Under the pieces are notes generated by a model. That model was not told where the DNA came from. It was given only the letters and a program-made list of their open reading frames with translations, and did not search any database. The position numbers and the translations under genes are program-made. DNA of 64,000 nt from Arthrobacter_E sp044748305 (GTDB taxonomy: Bacteria > Actinomycetota > Actinomycetes > Actinomycetales > Micrococcaceae), in NCBI RefSeq assembly GCF_044748305.1, contig NZ_JBIVFT010000002.1, forward strand, positions 186,001-250,000, in the 5' to 3' direction. Positions 52,540-61,539 of this stretch are shown here, piece by piece (positions within the stretch are counted from its first letter, which is position 1; every line of letters starts with the position of its first letter).

Positions 52540-52588
52540 TATATTCAGCACGAGACGTACGTCACGCTGAATGGGAGCCCGTCAACGA

Positions 52589-52616
52589 CAATGGCCCGCG
52601 TCTCCGCGGGCCATTG
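52589..52616. terminator. Terminator between the universal stress gene and the pump operon
   Basis: Perfect 12-base stem CAATGGCCCGCG / CGCGGGCCATTG with a TCTC loop, 20 bases past the stop of the universal stress gene. Confidence 0.8.
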
Positions 52617-52635
52617 GTACCGAAATCGAAGGAGT

Positions 52636-53067
52636 CTACTCCGCGGTATCGACGATGTAGACGTCACAGACGGCGTCGTGCGCAACAGAGTTCGCCACGC
52701 TGCCGAGCACGCGGGCCAGCCCCTTCATCCGCCGGTTGCCGACCACGATCATCCTGGCGCCGTGCTTATCGGCGTGTGCGATCAACGCCTTGGCCGGCGT
52801 CCCGGCCTCGATGAACGACGAGATCGTCACGCCGTCGGCCTGCAGGCCCTGCGCAACAGTGCGCGTGGTCTCCGTGGCCTTCTCCCGGGGATCGCCAAGA
52901 ACGGCGGCTCGTTCGTAGCTCGTGCCATGCGAAGAAACCCGGTCGGCATCGAATGCCGTCACAACATGCAGTTGGGCGCCGAGGCTCCGGGCCAGCTCCA
53001 GGGCTTTCTCCGCCGCCCGCGCCGATGTCTCACGCCCGTCGACTCCGACAACGATGATCTCCGTCAT
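52636..53067 (-). CDS. Universal stress protein, UspA family
   Basis: A 143-residue single USP domain. 'EIIVVGVDGRETSARAAEKALELARSLGAQLHVVTAFD' is the N-terminal fold and the ATP-binding motif G-x2-G-x9-G-S is present as 'GNRRMKGLARVLGSVANSV'. AAGGAG precedes ATG 53067. It lies on the same strand behind the WYL regulator gene, 107 bases away. ATP-binding members sense energy or redox stress. Confidence 0.93.
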   Translation of the reverse strand: MTEIIVVGVDGRETSARAAEKALELARSLGAQLHVVTAFDADRVSSHGTSYERAAVLGDPREKATETTRTVAQGLQADGVTISSFIEAGTPAKALIAHADKHGARMIVVGNRRMKGLARVLGSVANSVAHDAVCDVYIVDTAE

Positions 53068-53174
53068 GCCTGCGCTCCTTCTCAAGGGTGGTCACTCCCC
53101 TCAAAAATACCGTGCGGCCAGGAACGGGAGGAAATACGGTGACGGGCCACACAATGCGGAATCAGGCCGGCTCA

Positions 53175-54134
53175 TCAAGACCCGCTCGCACGCAGCAATC
53201 GCTCGCCCCAGTTGCGGGCGTAGTCGTTCATGGACTGCGGCGACTCGATGATGAAGTCCGCGTCGAGCATGCCGAGAGCGAGAATCGCCCAATCGAACGT
53301 CTTGGCGTGGACGACGACGCGACACCTGCTCTCGTCGATCCCGGTGACAGTGGCCCAACGACCGATCTTTTCGGAGACGAACGTTTCGGGAGCCGATACG
53401 ACCGCAACCACATCGTTGACGCTCGGCACCCGTTCGACCTGATCTCTCACGAAGCTGACCGGGTCCTCAGCCGGCAAGGAGCGGGGCGCGAAACGCGCTC
53501 CGGTCAGCGCCGGATGCCCCATGCGATCCAGCCGGAAACTGCGCCAATCGCCGCGGTCAAGGTCGTAGCACACCAGATACCAGCGCTGGCCGAGACGAAC
53601 CATCCTCAGCGGCTCGACCCGCCGCGCGGATACCCGTCCGTCGGCGGCCGTGTAGTCGAAGGCTATCCGCTCCTGGTCACGGCAAGCCTGGCCGATGATG
53701 ATCAGGAGTCCCGCATCGATCTGCTCCTGGACGGGCTCCCAGAAGTGGGCTTCCGTTGCCGCCCCGATCGCCTCGACCCGATGCCGCAGTCCTCGCGGCA
53801 TCACCTGGACGAGTTTCGCCAGTGCGCGCACTGAGGCTTCAGCCACACCGCTCACCGCTCCCTGGGCCGCGGACCGCAAGGCTATTGCCAGTGCGACGGC
53901 TTCCTCGTCATCCAGCAGCAGTGGAGGCATCGCGGCACCCGAGGCGAGCTGATAGCCGCCGTCGACGCCGCGAGCTGCCTCGACGGGATAACCCAGCTCA
54001 CGCAGACGGTCGATGTCCCGCCGGAGAGTCCGCACTGAGACCTCCAATCGACCGGCCAGTTCTCCGCCAGGCCAGTAGCGTCGGGCCTGGAGCAAGGACA
54101 GCAGCCGAAGGGTACGTGAGCTCGTGTTCGCCAT
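53175..54134 (-). CDS. WYL-domain transcriptional regulator (YafY/PafC-like)
   Basis: A 319-residue protein. An N-terminal HTH ('LRLLSLLQARRYWPGGELAGRLEVSVRTLRRDIDRLRELGYPVEAARGVDGGYQL', residues 8-60) is followed by a WYL domain with 'RRVEPLRMVRLGQRWYLVCYDLDRGDWRSFRLDRM' (about 170-205) and a WCX-like C-terminus. Such regulators bind small ligands or nucleic acid. It is divergent from the DinB gene, which it may control; this WYL-DinB pairing is common in actinobacteria. Confidence 0.92.
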   Translation of the reverse strand: MANTSSRTLRLLSLLQARRYWPGGELAGRLEVSVRTLRRDIDRLRELGYPVEAARGVDGGYQLASGAAMPPLLLDDEEAVALAIALRSAAQGAVSGVAEASVRALAKLVQVMPRGLRHRVEAIGAATEAHFWEPVQEQIDAGLLIIIGQACRDQERIAFDYTAADGRVSARRVEPLRMVRLGQRWYLVCYDLDRGDWRSFRLDRMGHPALTGARFAPRSLPAEDPVSFVRDQVERVPSVNDVVAVVSAPETFVSEKIGRWATVTGIDESRCRVVVHAKTFDWAILALGMLDADFIIESPQSMNDYARNWGERLLRASGS

Positions 54135-54226
54135 GTTTTCCAGTCTGCCTTTAATTGCGGACGAAAAGTGACACCTATGATGCGTAACGTTGAGTTCATC
54201 AAGAAGGAACGACTCGAGGAGAGATC

Positions 54227-54769
54227 ATGACCGCACGGATGATGAAGACCGAGGGCACCGGCGAAAAAGCGGATCTGCTGAGTTCATTGGCACAGGCCCG
54301 GGAATTCCTGAGCTACACCTGCCGCGAGCTGAGCGAAGAGGACGCCCGGAAGCGCTCGACCGTCAGCGAACTCACCCTCGGAGGTTTGATCAAGCACGTC
54401 ACCGCCGTGGAGCGCAATTGGACGGACTTCATCGTGAACGGCCCTGATTCAGCGGCCGCGAAGACCGACTACACCCAGATGACTGAGGCTGATTTCGCGC
54501 GCTACGCCGACGGCTTCCGACTGCTGGAGGACGAGACGCTGGCCGGGGTGCTGGCCGACTATCGGGCAGCGGCCGAAGAGACCACGAAAGCAGTGGAAGA
54601 ACTCGCCGACCTCAGCCTTGCCCACGAGCTCCCGGAGACCCCCTGGGGTGATGGCGGGTCCTGGTCGGCGCGCCGGACACTGATCCACATCATCTCCGAA
54701 ACCACCCAGCACGCCGGGCATGCGGACATCATCCGGGAGTCCCTGGACGGGCAGAAGACGATGGGTTAG
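54227..54769 (+). CDS. DinB-family (mycothiol-dependent-like) protein
   Basis: A 180-residue four-helix-bundle protein. 'LLSSLAQAREFLSYTCRELSEEDARKRSTVSELTLGGLIKHVTAVERNWTDFIVNGP' holds the first metal His (K-H-V-T-A-V-E) and 'RRTLIHIISETTQHAGHADIIRESLDGQK' the other two (H-I-I-S-E-T-T-Q-H-A-G-H). GAGGAGAG precedes the ATG. Actinobacterial members use mycothiol as thiol cofactor. It is divergent from the WYL regulator and has a terminator behind it. Confidence 0.93.
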   Translation: MTARMMKTEGTGEKADLLSSLAQAREFLSYTCRELSEEDARKRSTVSELTLGGLIKHVTAVERNWTDFIVNGPDSAAAKTDYTQMTEADFARYADGFRLLEDETLAGVLADYRAAAEETTKAVEELADLSLAHELPETPWGDGGSWSARRTLIHIISETTQHAGHADIIRESLDGQKTMG

Positions 54770-54806
54770 TCCTCGGCAACGATGAGCAGGCTGCGCTCGA
54801 TCACGA

Positions 54807-54846
54807 TCGCCGCTTCGGCCCCAGCCGGCACGGGCCGAAGCGGCGA
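54807..54846 (+). terminator. Intrinsic terminator behind the DinB gene
   Basis: TCGCCGCTTCGGCCC and GGGCCGAAGCGGCGA are perfect 15-base complements with a ten-base loop, 37 bases after the stop. Confidence 0.8.
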
Positions 54847-55149
54847 AATCGCAACCACACTCTCACACGCCTCACCACTCCAATTGCTCCAAGCGGCCTT
54901 CGGATGAACATTTGGTCGTCCAGCAATCCGCCCACCTCAGCACGCAGAATACTTCTCATTTCGCTGTCTTGGTCGGCCCGCACGACCGCATCGCTTCAAC
55001 AATATTTCCGCGTAGCAGTAGTTTGGTCTTCCAGTTCGCGATAGGCTGTGACACGTGAGGCTGCGCGGCGATCACGCTGTAGCTGAGACGAAGGGCCGGA
55101 TCGATGTCTGCAGGGCATCGACTACTTGCGGACAGAGGGCGGGCATCCG
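54847..55149. other. Gene-free stretch between DinB terminator and ankyrin gene
   Basis: The interval has no convincing coding frame. It is AT-richer than average near 54940-55040 (ATATTTCC, GTAGCAGTAGTTTGG) and probably contains the promoter of the ankyrin gene. No clear -35/-10 pair or dyad was recognised. Confidence 0.4.
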
Positions 55150-55836
55150 ATGCAAACGATATTCAGCGAAATCACTGTTGGGGACATAGACGCAGTGCGG
55201 CAGCGAGTCCAGGGGAATCCCGGCTCGGTCCGGTCCATCGCGACAGGGGATTCGGAGGATTTCGCGGGTTACTCGCCCCTGATGTCCGCGCTCATTGCCG
55301 GGGAGTTCGAGATCGCTGAGTTGCTCCTCGATCACGGAGCCGACGTCGACTTCGTCGACGAAGCCAACTGGAACAGCTATGCCCGTCCAGTGCTTCACGA
55401 CGCGATCACCGCCGCCACACTGCGTTCATTGCCGCCACGTCGGGAACGGCAAGAGACTGCGCAGACCTCAACCGCCTCATTCGCGATTCTCCGTCGCATG
55501 CTGGAACAAGGCGCCAACGTGGCGGCGATGGATTCTCAAGGCAACACCTCGCTGTTCCGTGCCGCCGGCGACGCATGGCAAGTGTTGCTGTCCAGCGACC
55601 TCCTGGAGCGGCTTGACCCCGAATTCACGACGAATCTGGCCCGGATCTTCGAGTTGCTCATCGCGCACGGCGCAGACCCTCATCATGTCGATCTCCGACT
55701 CGGCAAGTCGGTCGCCGAGTTGTATCGAGGACACCTCATCGGCACGTTTCTTGATCGGCAGGGTGAAAATCGATTCCGTTCGGCATCCTCCCGTAAATTT
55801 CCGACGATGTCTGGTGCGCGCAAGCTGACCGCCTAG
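55150..55836 (+). CDS. Ankyrin-repeat protein
   Basis: A 228-residue soluble protein with two or three ankyrin repeats: 'YSPLMSALIAGEFEIAELLLDHGADVDFVDEAN' is a clear one, 'FAILRRMLEQGANVAAMDSQGNTSLFRAAG' and 'ARIFELLIAHGADPHHVD' are partial. There is no signal peptide. Start ATG 55150 follows AGAGGGCGGGC. Bacterial ankyrin proteins often stabilise partners or neutralise toxins, but no enzyme partner lies directly next to it. Function unknown. Confidence 0.82.
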   Translation: MQTIFSEITVGDIDAVRQRVQGNPGSVRSIATGDSEDFAGYSPLMSALIAGEFEIAELLLDHGADVDFVDEANWNSYARPVLHDAITAATLRSLPPRRERQETAQTSTASFAILRRMLEQGANVAAMDSQGNTSLFRAAGDAWQVLLSSDLLERLDPEFTTNLARIFELLIAHGADPHHVDLRLGKSVAELYRGHLIGTFLDRQGENRFRSASSRKFPTMSGARKLTA

Positions 55837-55914
55837 CCACTTGAGCGATAGGCAGGTCACCAGCACCACGATGCGAAGCCGGCTGCACAGGCCGAGATGA
55901 GATGATCGCTAGCT

Positions 55915-57291
55915 ATGGGTAGAACCAGTTCCGAACTCACGAGTACCGAGCAAGCTGCAGCGCGACTGGAATCGGATCGGGTGGTCGAGACGTTACGTCG
56001 CGAGATCGTGCTGGGTATTTTGCCTGCGGGCGAAGCACTCGTTGAACGATCCTTGGGTGAACGTTTCGGAGTCTCCAGCAGGCTCCCGATCCGCGAGGCG
56101 CTGCGCCGGCTGAAGGCAGAGGCTCTGATCGATCAGGCACCACGACGCCGCGCGACGGTGCGTGAATTTTCCGGAAGAGATCTCGCCAACACGGCAGAAG
56201 TGTTCGAGATCATCGATGTCCATGCGGTTCGCTTGGCGGCGCTGCGCCGCAATCATGCCGACCTGGCGGCGATGAAGCTACACGTTGACGGAAGCAAGCA
56301 AGCGCTCCTGTCCGGCGATCGGACCGCACAGAGCATGCACGCGCGTGGATTCCGGTCCGCAATATTCGCGGCTGCCAAGAACCCGGCTCTCCTCGAGGTC
56401 AGGGACCGCATCGATGCCCGGGTATGGCGCATGGTCGAGCAGAAAGTCCGCCAGACCGACCCCGGTTCGTTGTATACCGAGCTGTTCGCCGCGATCTCGG
56501 ATGCGGACGCAACCTCAGCAGTGGCGTGCTTCTCCAGTTACATGACCCGATGGAAAGGGCTCTGGAGCGAGCACGCTTTCGTACGTATTGATGCTCAGCT
56601 CAAGAACCCCATCGGCACGGCTGCACAGCCCGGCCCCGCAAAACGTCGTGCGAGCAAAGAGCCGGACTTCGCTCCCGAGTTCCACGGCGTGCTCAATACA
56701 CTGCGAACGCAGATCCTCGATGGCCGGCGTTCGGCCGGCGAGGTGTTGTCCGAGCGCCTTATCGGACAGGAGTTCGGTCTCAGCCGTTCACCCGTCACCG
56801 AGGCGATCGATGCCCTGGTGCTCGAGGGACTCGCGATCGCGCCCACCAACCGGAGCGCGGCACTGGTCCGCGGAGTGCCGCCCGAGGAAGTCGCGGACTT
56901 CCTCGGGGTCTGCACGATTCTCGATACCTTGGCCACGCGTTTGGCCGCGGAACGGGCTTCGTCTGCACAGATTGAACACATGCGACGCCTCGTCGACGAG
57001 GAAGACCACGCCTCGAAGAGCGGGGATGCTCGATTACTCATGCAGTACTGCGGTCGTTGGCGAGTGCTGCTCCACGAGATGAGCTCGAACGACGTACTTG
57101 CCGATGTAGGGAGACTCGTCCAGGGCCGCCTTCAATTGACAATGGGACGAACGAAGCAGAACCTCATGATGGCTCGAAGCCATCGACTCATTTTCGAGGC
57201 GATTGAAAGCCGACAGCCTGAGGTCGCAGAAGAAGTGGTCCGCCGTGCCCTCAGCTCCGCATCGCTGAACGGGATCTCCGCGACGGTTTGA
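55915..57291 (+). CDS. Tandem-fused GntR-FCD regulator (two complete copies)
   Basis: A 458-residue protein made of two full GntR/FCD units. Copy 1 is wHTH about 22-85 ('VVETLRREIVLGILPAGEALVERSLGERFGVSSRLPIREALRRLKAEALI') plus an FCD domain about 90-225. Copy 2 is wHTH about 262-325 ('GVLNTLRTQILDGRRSAGEVLSERLIGQEFGLSRSPVTEAIDALVLEGLAI') plus FCD about 330-455. A 30-residue linker rich in Ala/Pro/Arg joins them. Normal family members are about 230 residues. It is convergent with the kinase of the following operon and may regulate it. Confidence 0.88.
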   Translation: MGRTSSELTSTEQAAARLESDRVVETLRREIVLGILPAGEALVERSLGERFGVSSRLPIREALRRLKAEALIDQAPRRRATVREFSGRDLANTAEVFEIIDVHAVRLAALRRNHADLAAMKLHVDGSKQALLSGDRTAQSMHARGFRSAIFAAAKNPALLEVRDRIDARVWRMVEQKVRQTDPGSLYTELFAAISDADATSAVACFSSYMTRWKGLWSEHAFVRIDAQLKNPIGTAAQPGPAKRRASKEPDFAPEFHGVLNTLRTQILDGRRSAGEVLSERLIGQEFGLSRSPVTEAIDALVLEGLAIAPTNRSAALVRGVPPEEVADFLGVCTILDTLATRLAAERASSAQIEHMRRLVDEEDHASKSGDARLLMQYCGRWRVLLHEMSSNDVLADVGRLVQGRLQLTMGRTKQNLMMARSHRLIFEAIESRQPEVAEEVVRRALSSASLNGISATV

Positions 57292-57301
57292 CTCCGGTAG
57301 A

Positions 57302-57318
57302 GATGTGCCCCGCACATC
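57302..57318. terminator. Short hairpin between the fused GntR gene and pfkB-type gene
   Basis: GATGTGC-CCC-GCACATC is a perfect 7-base stem in the 62-base convergent gap, eight bases past the GntR stop. Weak by itself. Confidence 0.4.
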
Positions 57319-57353
57319 GCCGACGTTCAAGTGTGCTGGGAGTTCAGATCACC

Positions 57354-58295
57354 CTATCGATCCTGCTTCCCCAGGAGTGCGTCGATCTCCGCGCGAGACG
57401 GCGACGTCGCTGGACCCCTCCTGGTGACCGCCACCGCCGCAGCAGCATTCGCCCGGCGGACCGATGCGACGAGTTTTCGTCCCTGAGCCAGCCCGGCGCA
57501 AAGAACCCCGGTGTGGGCATCACCGGCGCCGTTGGTGTCGACAGCTGCGACAGGGAACGACTCGACGTGCAGAACAGGCTCCCCCGGGCCGGCGACCCAG
57601 GCCCCATCTCTATTGGCACGCACGACCGTCGTGACGTTCAACGCGGTTCCGATAGCTTCCGCTAGCGTCGCGGCATCCTCTCCTTCAATTCCCAAGCGCG
57701 CGGCGAGAACACGGGCCTCGGACTCGTTGGTGGTCCACACCGTGGTGTGTGCGATCACGCGTGAGAGAAGCTCCTCAGGGATCTGGCCGATCATCGGTGA
57801 GGGGTCAACCACGACATGTACGCCATATGGCAGTTCGGGCAGCCAGTCGGCGATCACCCCACCGTTGTGCTGATGGTAGAGGGAGTATCCGCTGACGTAG
57901 ACGACATCCCCTTCCCGGACCCTGGCGGCTTCCAGATCCTTCATGGTGAGGTAGCCCTCGGCACCGAGCGTGGAAACGAAGGTTCGTTCTGCAGAAGCAT
58001 CGACGATCGCCACGCTGAAACCGGTATCGACGGTGGGAACAGCGTCCTGGGTGACGGTGATGCATTCCTCCGCCATGGCGTACCGGACGATGTCTCCGAA
58101 TCGCCCGGTCCCGTGTCCTCCGAGGTAGAGCACATCGGAACCGTCCCGGCTGGCAGCCGCCATGACGTTGAACCCGCCGCCTGCAGTGATCTGGTGTGAG
58201 GTGGCGAAGACATCGCCACCCGCCACGGGGAGCGAGGGCACATTCATGACAAGATCAACGACCGCTTGCCCGGTGTGGATCACACGGCCCCTCAT
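57354..58295 (-). CDS. PfkB-family carbohydrate/nucleoside kinase
   Basis: A 313-residue ribokinase-type kinase. 'HTGQAVVDLVMNVPSLPVAGGDVFA' and 'TAGGGFNVMAAASRDG' (the substrate-binding Gly-rich loop with Asn) are N-terminal. The catalytic anion-hole motif is 'AVDTNGAGDAHTG', with the general-base Asp in place. 'NESEARVLA' is the other family signature. It is the last gene of the GntR/ARH/NCS1 operon and overlaps the permease stop (ATGA), so it should phosphorylate the sugar or nucleoside imported and cleaved by its partners. Confidence 0.9.
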   Translation of the reverse strand: MRGRVIHTGQAVVDLVMNVPSLPVAGGDVFATSHQITAGGGFNVMAAASRDGSDVLYLGGHGTGRFGDIVRYAMAEECITVTQDAVPTVDTGFSVAIVDASAERTFVSTLGAEGYLTMKDLEAARVREGDVVYVSGYSLYHQHNGGVIADWLPELPYGVHVVVDPSPMIGQIPEELLSRVIAHTTVWTTNESEARVLAARLGIEGEDAATLAEAIGTALNVTTVVRANRDGAWVAGPGEPVLHVESFPVAAVDTNGAGDAHTGVLCAGLAQGRKLVASVRRANAAAAVAVTRRGPATSPSRAEIDALLGKQDR

Positions 58296-59779
58296 GAGCC
58301 CTGTCCGATCGTCGTGCGCAGGGAAGCTGGGCCGCGCGCAATACTGAGCACGAAGTAGAGCGAACCGGCCAGAAGAAAGGCCACGACCCAGCCAAGTCCG
58401 TTCTGTCCGACCCAGGTGTCGTAGAAGGCCCCGGTGAACCAGACGTCGTCGGCCGTCACCTGTGCTCGGGTGAACAAGTATCCGATGATGGCGCCCACCA
58501 GCCAGGAGCTGAGAGCCCGCCATTCGACACCGTTCCTGTACCAGTAGCCGGAGGTGCGTGAGAGGTTCATGAGCCCGGCCTCGTCATACTCCCGGCGGCG
58601 GACCAGATCAATGAGGAAGACCGCCACCCAGGCAGTGATGGGCACAGACAACAGCGAGATGAAAGTGATGAATGGCCCGTAGAAACTCGAAGCGAACAGC
58701 ATGAAGTAGATCGACCCGATGGTCGTCACGATCACATCAGCGACGACGGCGTAAACGCGTTGGATGCGAATCCCGAGTGTCAGGAGAGTCAGTCCCGCCG
58801 AGTACACGGAGAGGTGGTTGGAGAGCAGCAACCCGCCGAACGCCGCAACAAGGTAAGGAACCGCAACCCATTCGGGGAGCATGGCGCGGATCGCGGCAAC
58901 AGGATCGCCGGCGGTGGCCAGAGACGGATCGCCCGCAGAAAGGAGACCCCCGAGCCCGATGAGGAGGACGAGTGGAATTCCTGCGCCCGCGGCGGCGGAA
59001 ACGACCAGATGTCCGGCTCGGACCGCGGGGGCCTGGTATCGCGACATGTCTGCGCCGGAGTTGGCCCAGCCGATGCCGGTACCGCCCGCGATGATGCCGA
59101 TACCGATGATCATGGCGGCTGTGGACCCCGCGGGGGTGGAAGTGACCGCCGCCCAATCGACGGTGGCGACAAGGAAGACCGCGACGAACACATTCAATGC
59201 TCCGAAGACCCAGGTCGCGTATTTCTGCACCGTCACAAGAAATCCGTGCCCCATCCCGGAGACGGCAACGGTGAGGATCACGAAGATCAGAATGCATGCG
59301 ATGGCGAGCCCTGGCACATCGTGTGCACCGGGTGCAGTGTGGAAAAGCAGCGTCGACAACGACAGCAAAGCGAAGGCCGCCGTCGTCGTGTTGACGGTCT
59401 CCCAACCCCATCGTGACACCAACGAGACCAAGGTCGGGAGGATGTTGCCCCTGACGCCGAATACCGCGCGACTGAGCGTCAGACTCGGGGCACCACCACG
59501 ACGGCCTGCAACGGAGACCGCGCCAACGACGGCGAACGAACCGAACGAACCGATGACGGCTACGACGATGGCCTGCCAGAAGTTCAGTCCAAGGGCCACG
59601 AGTGTGGCGCCGAGTGGGATGCCGAGGATGGAGATGTTCGCGGCGAACCAGACCCAGAACAGCTGCAATGGCCTACCGGTGCGCTCCGCGACTGGCACTG
59701 GCTCGATACCGCGCTGCTCGAACGACGACAGCGCACCGGCGCTGGACGCGACATGGGCCGGTTCGACTTCCATAGGCAT
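58292..59779 (-). CDS. NCS1 nucleobase/cytosine-type permease
   Basis: A 495-residue, 12-helix permease of the nucleobase:cation symporter-1 family. 'LFWVWFAANISILGIPLGATLVALGLNFWQAIVVAVIGSFGSFAVVG' is the helix 1-2 signature, and 'GIGWANSGADMSRYQ' is the characteristic helix 6-region motif of cytosine and purine permeases. ATG 59779 has AAGGAG eight bases upstream; the six-codon upstream extension is not needed. It lies between the ARH-fold enzyme and the kinase. Confidence 0.93.
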   Translation of the reverse strand: MPMEVEPAHVASSAGALSSFEQRGIEPVPVAERTGRPLQLFWVWFAANISILGIPLGATLVALGLNFWQAIVVAVIGSFGSFAVVGAVSVAGRRGGAPSLTLSRAVFGVRGNILPTLVSLVSRWGWETVNTTTAAFALLSLSTLLFHTAPGAHDVPGLAIACILIFVILTVAVSGMGHGFLVTVQKYATWVFGALNVFVAVFLVATVDWAAVTSTPAGSTAAMIIGIGIIAGGTGIGWANSGADMSRYQAPAVRAGHLVVSAAAGAGIPLVLLIGLGGLLSAGDPSLATAGDPVAAIRAMLPEWVAVPYLVAAFGGLLLSNHLSVYSAGLTLLTLGIRIQRVYAVVADVIVTTIGSIYFMLFASSFYGPFITFISLLSVPITAWVAVFLIDLVRRREYDEAGLMNLSRTSGYWYRNGVEWRALSSWLVGAIIGYLFTRAQVTADDVWFTGAFYDTWVGQNGLGWVVAFLLAGSLYFVLSIARGPASLRTTIGQGS

Positions 59780-59817
59780 GACAATGCTCCTTTGCATGAT
59801 GCGAGGCAGAACGATGA

Positions 59818-60819
59818 TCAGTGGAGAGGTGTGAACCCACGACGCAGTTTGAGAAGGGCCTGAGCAATCGGTCCGACGGTGAGGCCGGAGACATCGAGGA
59901 CCTGGGCGATCACGGGCGATGGAGCCGGCGGCTCATCTGAGGTCGCCCCGAGCATCGCTCCGGCGATTGCTGCGACCGTATCCGTGTCACCACCGAGAGA
60001 GGACGCAGAGCAGAGTGCCTCGAACGGACGTCCCTCGTAGTGGCGAAGGAGCACGATCGCAGCAACCACGGACTCCTGGCTACTGACAGAGGTGCCGACC
60101 ACGTCCATGACGAAGTCCCCGACCGCGGCATCATCGAACTCTTTGGCAGTCTTCAGTGCCCAGCGCGCCTTAGCGGGAACTGAGGCCCCTGCGGCCCAGT
60201 GTCCGAGCCCGGTCGCGGCGTCTCCTAGGCGCAACCCGTATTCGAGGGCCTCTGGAACGGAGGCTCCATCAATACCCGCGCTCACGACACCCGCCACGAC
60301 TGACGCAGCGGCGAGAGCAATGGCCGTGTTGTGTGTGGGACGGCTTGCAGACACGACGGCCTCAAGCAGCAGCTCGCCCTCGGAAGCAGGGATCGCGATT
60401 CCGATCGGAGCGATGCGCATTGCCGCGCCGTTCGTCGTACCGTGGCGGCCACTCTCATCAGGAGAAACGCCCGCCGCGAGGGCATCGAGCGCCGCTTTGG
60501 TCGACGGTCCGAGAAGGTCGAGGGACCCGCGGGCACGCATGTCGTCCTCCCAGGCTTGCAGCGCACGGGCGAGAGCGAGGGCGTCGATGCGCCCGCCGCC
60601 GTCAATCAGCAGCTTGGCGACGAGCAGTGCCTGCTCCGTATCGTCGGTCACAGCCCCGGCGGGCATGCCGGGTGCGATCGGCTGGTCAGGAATCGCGTCC
60701 CGCAGTCGGTCGATCGGACCGTAGCGACGGGCGATCTCCGCCCGGCTCATACTCTGAGTGGGCATGCCGAGAGCATCGCCGACGGCGAGTCCGATCAGAG
60801 AGTTGTCAGCGCGCGTCAT
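59818..60819 (-). CDS. ADP-ribosylglycohydrolase-family (DraG/ARH-fold) enzyme
   Basis: A 333-residue all-helical protein of the ARH family. 'NSLIGLAVGDALGMPTQ' opens with the G-D-A-L-G motif, 'GAVTDDTEQALLVAK' carries the T-D-D-T metal site, 'GTTNGAAMRIAPIGIA' is the conserved middle segment and 'SSLGGDTDTVAAIAGAMLGA' the second D-T-D metal site. All Mg2+ ligands appear intact. The start overlaps the GntR stop in ATGA. Next to a nucleobase permease and a ribokinase-like kinase, cleavage of the N-glycosidic bond of a nucleoside or ADP-ribosyl compound is the likely job; the exact substrate is unknown. Confidence 0.92.
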   Translation of the reverse strand: MTRADNSLIGLAVGDALGMPTQSMSRAEIARRYGPIDRLRDAIPDQPIAPGMPAGAVTDDTEQALLVAKLLIDGGGRIDALALARALQAWEDDMRARGSLDLLGPSTKAALDALAAGVSPDESGRHGTTNGAAMRIAPIGIAIPASEGELLLEAVVSASRPTHNTAIALAAASVVAGVVSAGIDGASVPEALEYGLRLGDAATGLGHWAAGASVPAKARWALKTAKEFDDAAVGDFVMDVVGTSVSSQESVVAAIVLLRHYEGRPFEALCSASSLGGDTDTVAAIAGAMLGATSDEPPAPSPVIAQVLDVSGLTVGPIAQALLKLRRGFTPLH

Positions 60820-61523
60820 GGACGATCTCCAAAGGCGATGCGGAGGCTGAAGTGCTCGGGGTCAAGATAGGAGACGACATGCTCCACGAAGTCTCCGGAC
60901 CGCGAAAAGGATGTCCTGGTGGACCGCAAGAACGAAACACCAACGGCCCGTCCCAGGACCAGTGCGAGTTCCCGGTCAAGCGGCTCGACACTCAACAGTT
61001 GTTCGCCCCGTACGGCTCGGAACCCGGCAGCGGCGAGGGTCGCTGTGAGTGAGCCGTTGATGAGTCCTGAATCGGGAATGCCCCTCAGGTCTCCGACGGC
61101 GGGAACCAGGGCGCTCTCGTAAGAGACCGCGGTACCATCCGCCAGTCTGCGGACACGGCGCACAAGGATCGTCTCTGCCGCTCCCAAGGAAGGGTCGAGA
61201 CTCGGCAAGACCGACGCCGGCTGGTGGGTGACACCAAGAACCTCGACGTTCAGACTGATTCCTCCAACGGCGAATGCGTCCGCCCAGCCCCGTGGAGTGT
61301 CCAGCGCGACCCCGTCAAAGGTGACGAAGGACCCGACACCCATCTGGGTGTTCACGAGGCTGCGCCGCTGCAACTCACCGATGGCCTGCCGGATCGTGCC
61401 TCGGCTGACCTGCAACTCGCGTGCCAGGTCGGCCTCGCCCGGGAGCCTCTCCCCGTCCATGAGCTCGCCGTCCCGGATACGTCCTTCAAGCAGCGAAGCG
61501 ACACGCTGATACTTGGCATTCAT
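60816..61523 (-). CDS. GntR-family (HutC/UTRA) regulator of the nucleoside operon
   Basis: A 235-residue GntR protein. The wHTH is 'KYQRVASLLEGRIRDGELMDGERLPGEADLARELQVSRGTIRQAIGELQRRSLV' (residues 3-57), followed by a UTRA ligand domain of about 150 residues ('ETILVRRVRRLADGTAVSYESALVP', 'VGVSFLRSTRTSFSRSGDFVEHVVSYLDPEHFSLRI'). ATG 61523 gives the standard N-terminus; earlier in-frame starts would run into the operator at 61540. It heads the operon and probably represses it until the sugar or nucleoside product binds. Confidence 0.9.
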   Translation of the reverse strand: MNAKYQRVASLLEGRIRDGELMDGERLPGEADLARELQVSRGTIRQAIGELQRRSLVNTQMGVGSFVTFDGVALDTPRGWADAFAVGGISLNVEVLGVTHQPASVLPSLDPSLGAAETILVRRVRRLADGTAVSYESALVPAVGDLRGIPDSGLINGSLTATLAAAGFRAVRGEQLLSVEPLDRELALVLGRAVGVSFLRSTRTSFSRSGDFVEHVVSYLDPEHFSLRIAFGDRP

Positions 61524-61539
61524 GCTTCTCACCATCAAT

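Noticed and set aside
54801..54983. A 60-codon minus-strand frame after DinB
   Set aside because: It overlaps the terminator stem, is Arg-rich and has no clear ribosome-binding site or recognisable domain.
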